64,000 bases of DNA from Papilionanthe hookeriana x Papilionanthe teres (taxonomy: Eukaryota; Streptophyta; Magnoliopsida; Asparagales; Orchidaceae). The DNA lies in the NCBI GenBank assembly GCA_022702705.1, contig CM040423.1, positions 43,225,575-43,289,574 on the forward strand, written 5' to 3'. The position numbers and the translations under genes are program-made. The notes beneath the pieces were generated by a model that saw nothing but the letters and a program-made list of their open reading frames with translations, searched no databases and was not told where the DNA came from. Every line of letters begins with the position of its first letter. Within the stretch, counting starts at the first letter, position 1. Below, piece by piece: positions 60,174 to 64,000 of this stretch.

Positions 60174-63100
60174 TTATAATTCTATTTCTGGTGCCTCAAG
60201 TGGATCCGGAATGAAGTTCATGGGATACCTGCCGCAGATTAAACCCCATTTCTTACAGCTGACAGAGATGAAGTCGAAGTGTTGTAATATTTTAGACCTC
60301 TCATTAGCTTCATTTTGTATTTTTATTTCATTTTGCACTTCTAGGCACATCTTCCTCACTAATTCCTCCTTGCATTTTATTCCCAAGGAAATTGCTTTGA
60401 ATTTGTTGTTGTCGCTATATCCAACATCAATGGGAAACCAGTCTGGAAGTGAGTCGGCATTGGAATCTACCCAATAAATCAAACGCAAACGTTGCTCAAG
60501 CATCAAAGACTTAATTCCCGGGCAGTCGACTATGCTTAGATCTTGAAGTGCTGGAAGAATAGAGATCCTCTCCAGGTTGGGGATATTTTCGAGGATAAGT
60601 ATTTCTAAACTAAAGAGATTGTGTACCACGTTCAGGAGGAGTTCTGGAGTATTTTTTATTTTTATTTTCTTCAAAGACCTGGCCGCATGATATAGTAGTT
60701 CTTCCGGAAATGACTTTAGTTTGGGGCATTCAGAAATTACTAACATCTCCAAGCAAGGCATCACACGCACGGCTTCCCTTGAACTACTCCAATCCTCCCA
60801 GCTATCCATTTTTGTAAACTTCAGCGTCTTCAATCTCGGAAAGAATGCACCATTCTCTATATTGCGTTTGTGCTTGCCTGTGTAGAATGTTGGTCCAATG
60901 CTCTCGATTGACGATGCACCTATAATCATAAGTACTTCCAAGCTGGGCAACAATCCTAAGCCATTAAGCTGCTTAAAATATTTACGATCACAGATTACCA
61001 ACTGTGATAGAGAATTAAATGAAGTATGTCCCAGCCAATTTGATAACTTGCTCCCATAAAAATTCTCAATAACAAGAAGTCTTAGTTGGGGAGGAGGACA
61101 AAGATCCTCAAAAATCTCCTCAATTTTATTGACAACCTCTTTCACTTGTCTATAATTCATCAGCACTAGATTAGAATAAATTTCTTCTGAGCAAGTCAAA
61201 TGGAGATCTTGAAGGTGAGTTTTGTCTTTGAGAAGAGCACTTTTTGCTAGTGACATGTCCAACATCTTTTCCAGCTTCAACAAATGTAATTCTCTGATAA
61301 ACAATCCATTAGATTCGTAAGTTAGATTGTTATTTTTATACCCATATTTTAAATAAATTATTTTGAAAGTAGGCGCAAATAGTTAGTTGATGGAATAATT
61401 TTAAATAATGATTAACACACAATACAAACCTCGGTTCTGTGAGTGTCCCCAACTCCTTAACAGTAGATGATTTCGGCGTCATTTCCTCCGAAGGCATAAT
61501 GAAATCGAGATACCGTAGTTCGTTCAACCTTCCCAATCCAGGTGGAAGATGGGTCAAACCAGAATCTCGAGTAACAAGAATACGTAGACGAGTGCAATTT
61601 CATTATGCATGGGGGAAGATTATTGAGGTTGACGCAATTAGAAACATCAAGAGTCCTCAGATTTTTGAGGTTTTCAATGGTTTTGGGCAGCTCCCTTATA
61701 GGAGTCTTTGACGAGTTTAGGTACCTGAGGTGCATAAGGGAACCCATGGAGTCAGGCAAGCTCGAAACATTAGTGTCTTTAAGCCATAGTGTCCTCGGAC
61801 GACGAAGATGATTGAAAAGGTCATTATCAATTTTACAAATGGATTTATCAAAGATGAGAAGAGTCCTCAACGATACATGTTCTTGTAAGCTTTTTGGGAG
61901 GATGTACGTAGTTTTGACGCCGCCATCAATAAGAGAAAGACGTCGTAGCTTCATTGTCCGTCGTTGCTTCATTGTCCTTCCACTGACTCTATTGCTTGAA
62001 ATTTCTTCCCCAGTATCTACAAGGCTCTCATTTTTGGTTAGAAACTGAGCGAGTAAACAAGGTCATGCATTCTAAGTAAGCGAGTTTGAGCTATCCGGCT
62101 TGGCCATTAGGAGGTTTCTCTGTAATATTATCTTAAAATAACTACATGCAACCTCATGCAACTTGTCTTCTTTGATGAGCCCTTCCTGGATCCAAAGGTT
62201 TATAGCGTCCCCAACACTAAAATAATCATTTTTAGGAAACAAGGAACAATACAAGAAACATTGCTTGATATTCGAAGGCAAGTTTTGGTAACTTATGTAT
62301 AAAGCCGAGTGGACTTCCTTAGGAAGCCCCTTCACCTCCCACACACTGCTCTTGAGAACCAACTCCCAGGCTTCTTTTGTTCTGCTCACCGCGGACAGCA
62401 TTCCTCCAATGATATTGATCGCTAGCGGCAGCCCATCACATTTTTTGACAAGCTCCATTCCAATATCTCTGACGTTCCATACATCATCCTTTGCTTCCTG
62501 CTGCTGCCAATCAGGGAAGGCCGACTTGCGGAGCAGCGACCATCCATCTTTCAGAGGCAGGGGCTCCACTTGAACGGCATGTATTGCCATCATCTGATAC
62601 GCTGCCTCCATGTTTCTCGTGGTGACGAGCACCCTGCTCCCTTTTGCGGCGCCGTTCTTGAGCAAGCTTCTCAACACGCCCTTCCACAATCTCTCGGTCT
62701 CCCACACGTCATCCAACACCATGAATAGCCTTTTGACTTGCAGGCTAACCTTAACCTTCTCACAGAGCAAGTTTAGATCGTGACGGGGCTCATCATCTCC
62801 ACCAGCAGACCTGATGATGCTTCTCAATATATCAAAAAGATTATAATTCTGGGACACACAGACCCAAACCGTCAGATCAAAGCAGTTTTTGATCGTGAGA
62901 TCATCAAATACTAATTTAGCTCGGGTGGTTTTGCCAATCCCTCCCATCCCGACGATGGCGCATACAAGAGGATTGTCACGGTCATCATGTTTAGTCAACG
63001 TCTCAACTAAGCGCTGAACATCATTATGTATGTCAAGGCCCACGATATCTCTACGAACCACCGAAGAATGCGTCATGCGAGCCACCAACTGATTGTGTGC

Positions 63101-63568
63101 TGCTTCGTTAGGATCAATGGTTGGGAGGCTTCCCAATAACTGTAATATGGGTAGTTGGCTCTTGATTTCTGTCCACCTTTTATTAATCTCTGCAATCTGG
63201 ACACCAATGGTATGTTTGGATGCAGGATTCTTTAAGCCAGACGGGATAGAGAGGCGGAACCTTTTAGATGGTCGACTCGACGAAGAACTGGAATTGTCAT
63301 GGGCACCACTTATTGAGAGGTTGAGGACAAGATATTCGTCGAGCACATCCTCGATGTCGTACATGACATCCTTGATTCGGTGGATGAATCGATATATGTT
63401 AGCATCCTCCATTACCTTCTTCTCAGCGACTTGGACGAAGCACCGAAGATCTTCAAGGGTGATCTGAAGGTTGTTCACATCGTCGGTCAAACCCATCTGC
63501 ATCGTCAACTCATCCTTTGTCATTTCGAACAGCTTCTCTTGCAGCCTGGAAAGCAGGAAGTCGGCCAT
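60174..63568 (-). pseudogene. CNL disease-resistance copy P4 (mirror of P2)
   Basis: Minus-strand twin of P2. Exon 1 runs from ATG 63568 to 61432, the intron is 61431-61294 and exon 2 is 61293-60174. All NB-ARC motifs are present and, unlike P2, GKTTRAKLVFDD is uninterrupted (AAA where P2 has TAA), and the LRR codons DKSICK are open. Disruptions are an extra base at 62081-62084, a 4-base loss shared with P2 near 62050, and an extra base at 61589. Both extra bases turn CTG into CTCG and may be sequencing errors. If so, only the shared 4-base loss separates P4 from a full-length receptor. It is closer to a working gene than P2. Confidence 0.88.
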
Positions 63569-64000
63569 CGTTGCCCTCTCTCGTTCTGAGCTAGCTCCCT
63601 TAGATTTTGGAAATATTAAATTAGGAAGTGGCCATAAACTTAAATGGCGTAAAGGATTTTGCTTCTTGTGGAAAAAATATCGTATCATGACTCCGCATGC
63701 GGAGGTCAATGACAACGCGTCACGTGGTAAGTAACTTTGAAATTAAAATTAAGGTACTACTGATTGGGATGGGTTAAATCCTTTTTTTACACAGCAACCA
63801 CCTAATACTTATATATTTATAATTTAACATCAAAATTTTATAATTATACCACTCAATTTTTTCATACCAACCTTTTTTTTTATTTATTTTTTATTTTGAG
63901 GCTTTTACATATGAAATATGCAAAACTTCAAATAAAACATATCTCTATGACGGCCTAAATTTACAATTTATATTTCAATCAATCAGAATTTTATTATATT

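Larger units (their letters stand above)
53561..64000. repeat. Unit B-inverted: right arm of the >10-kb inverted repeat
   Basis: Reverse complement of 29280-39731. The arm continues past the window end. In coding parts only scattered differences are seen: one amino-acid change in the 376-codon exon-2 frame, and a few in the 547-codon frame. Most nucleotide differences checked create CpG at CAG/CTG. Confidence 0.95.

Noticed and set aside
29280..64000. Inverted repeat explained wholly by nanopore fold-back chimerism
   Set aside because: The arms are separated by 13.8 kb of different sequence and carry non-CpG differences (stops at 30365 and 31435, TA length), which a fold-back read would not produce. 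A haplotype misjoin remains possible and is noted in the findings.
1..64000. tRNA, rRNA, telomeric repeat or organellar insert
   Set aside because: I scanned by eye for cloverleaf signatures, conserved rRNA strings and TTTAGGG arrays and saw none. A covariance-model search was not possible here.

Overview
This window is nuclear DNA of a flowering plant: AT-rich, intron-containing, and crowded with plant-type transposons. It carries a small cluster of coiled-coil NB-ARC LRR (CNL) immune-receptor genes of the RGA/Rx-like type. I cannot place the species; nothing in the sequence separates monocot from magnoliid or dicot with certainty.

Layout. 1-8.85 kb: foldback, tandem and subterminal repeats, then a decayed two-ORF PIF/Harbinger transposon on the minus strand (transposase 5.25-6.56 kb, Myb/SANT partner 6.75-7.68 kb). 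8.85-16.45 kb (unit A): the best-preserved CNL gene on the plus strand (8993-12090, one 140-base intron) and its 3' flank, with a complete solo copia-type LTR at 15.66-16.34 kb. 16.5-19.55 kb: an importin-alpha exon relic and a second decayed Harbinger element. 20.1-21.75 kb: repeat-rich. 22.0-28.07 kb: a near full-length but frameshifted L1-type LINE on the minus strand, with gag-like ORF1, AP endonuclease, RT, zf-RVT and RNase H. 29.28-39.73 kb (unit B): CNL pseudogene P2 (plus), long AT-rich flanks, a degenerate tandem array, a (TA)n tract and MITEs. 39.73-44.81 kb: unit A again, inverted, with CNL copy P3 (minus). 44.81-48.2 kb: decayed Ty3/gypsy element (minus) with a readable YVDD reverse transcriptase. 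49.7 kb: a 190-base CNL crumb. 50.9-53.5 kb: one copy of an unclassified repeat and a copia-LTR-like block. 53.56-64.0 kb: unit B again, inverted and nearly identical, with CNL copy P4 (minus), running off the window end.

The immune-receptor locus is therefore built of two modules in the order A, B, A-inverted, B-inverted. The B arms are over 10 kb long with only about 12 bases net length difference, so the duplication is recent or the arms are homogenised by gene conversion.

The most striking signal is not a gene. Where the right B arm differs from the left, most differences checked turn CAG/CTG into CpG-containing strings (CGG, CGA, TCG, CTCG, CCG). The same bias appears in P3 and in the 21.6 kb repeat. 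CAG/CTG is the plant CHG-methylation context. The simplest reading is that the consensus carries nanopore basecalling errors at CHG-methylated cytosines. Two frameshifts of P4, and many in P3, may then be artefacts, and the error pattern itself maps methylated copies.
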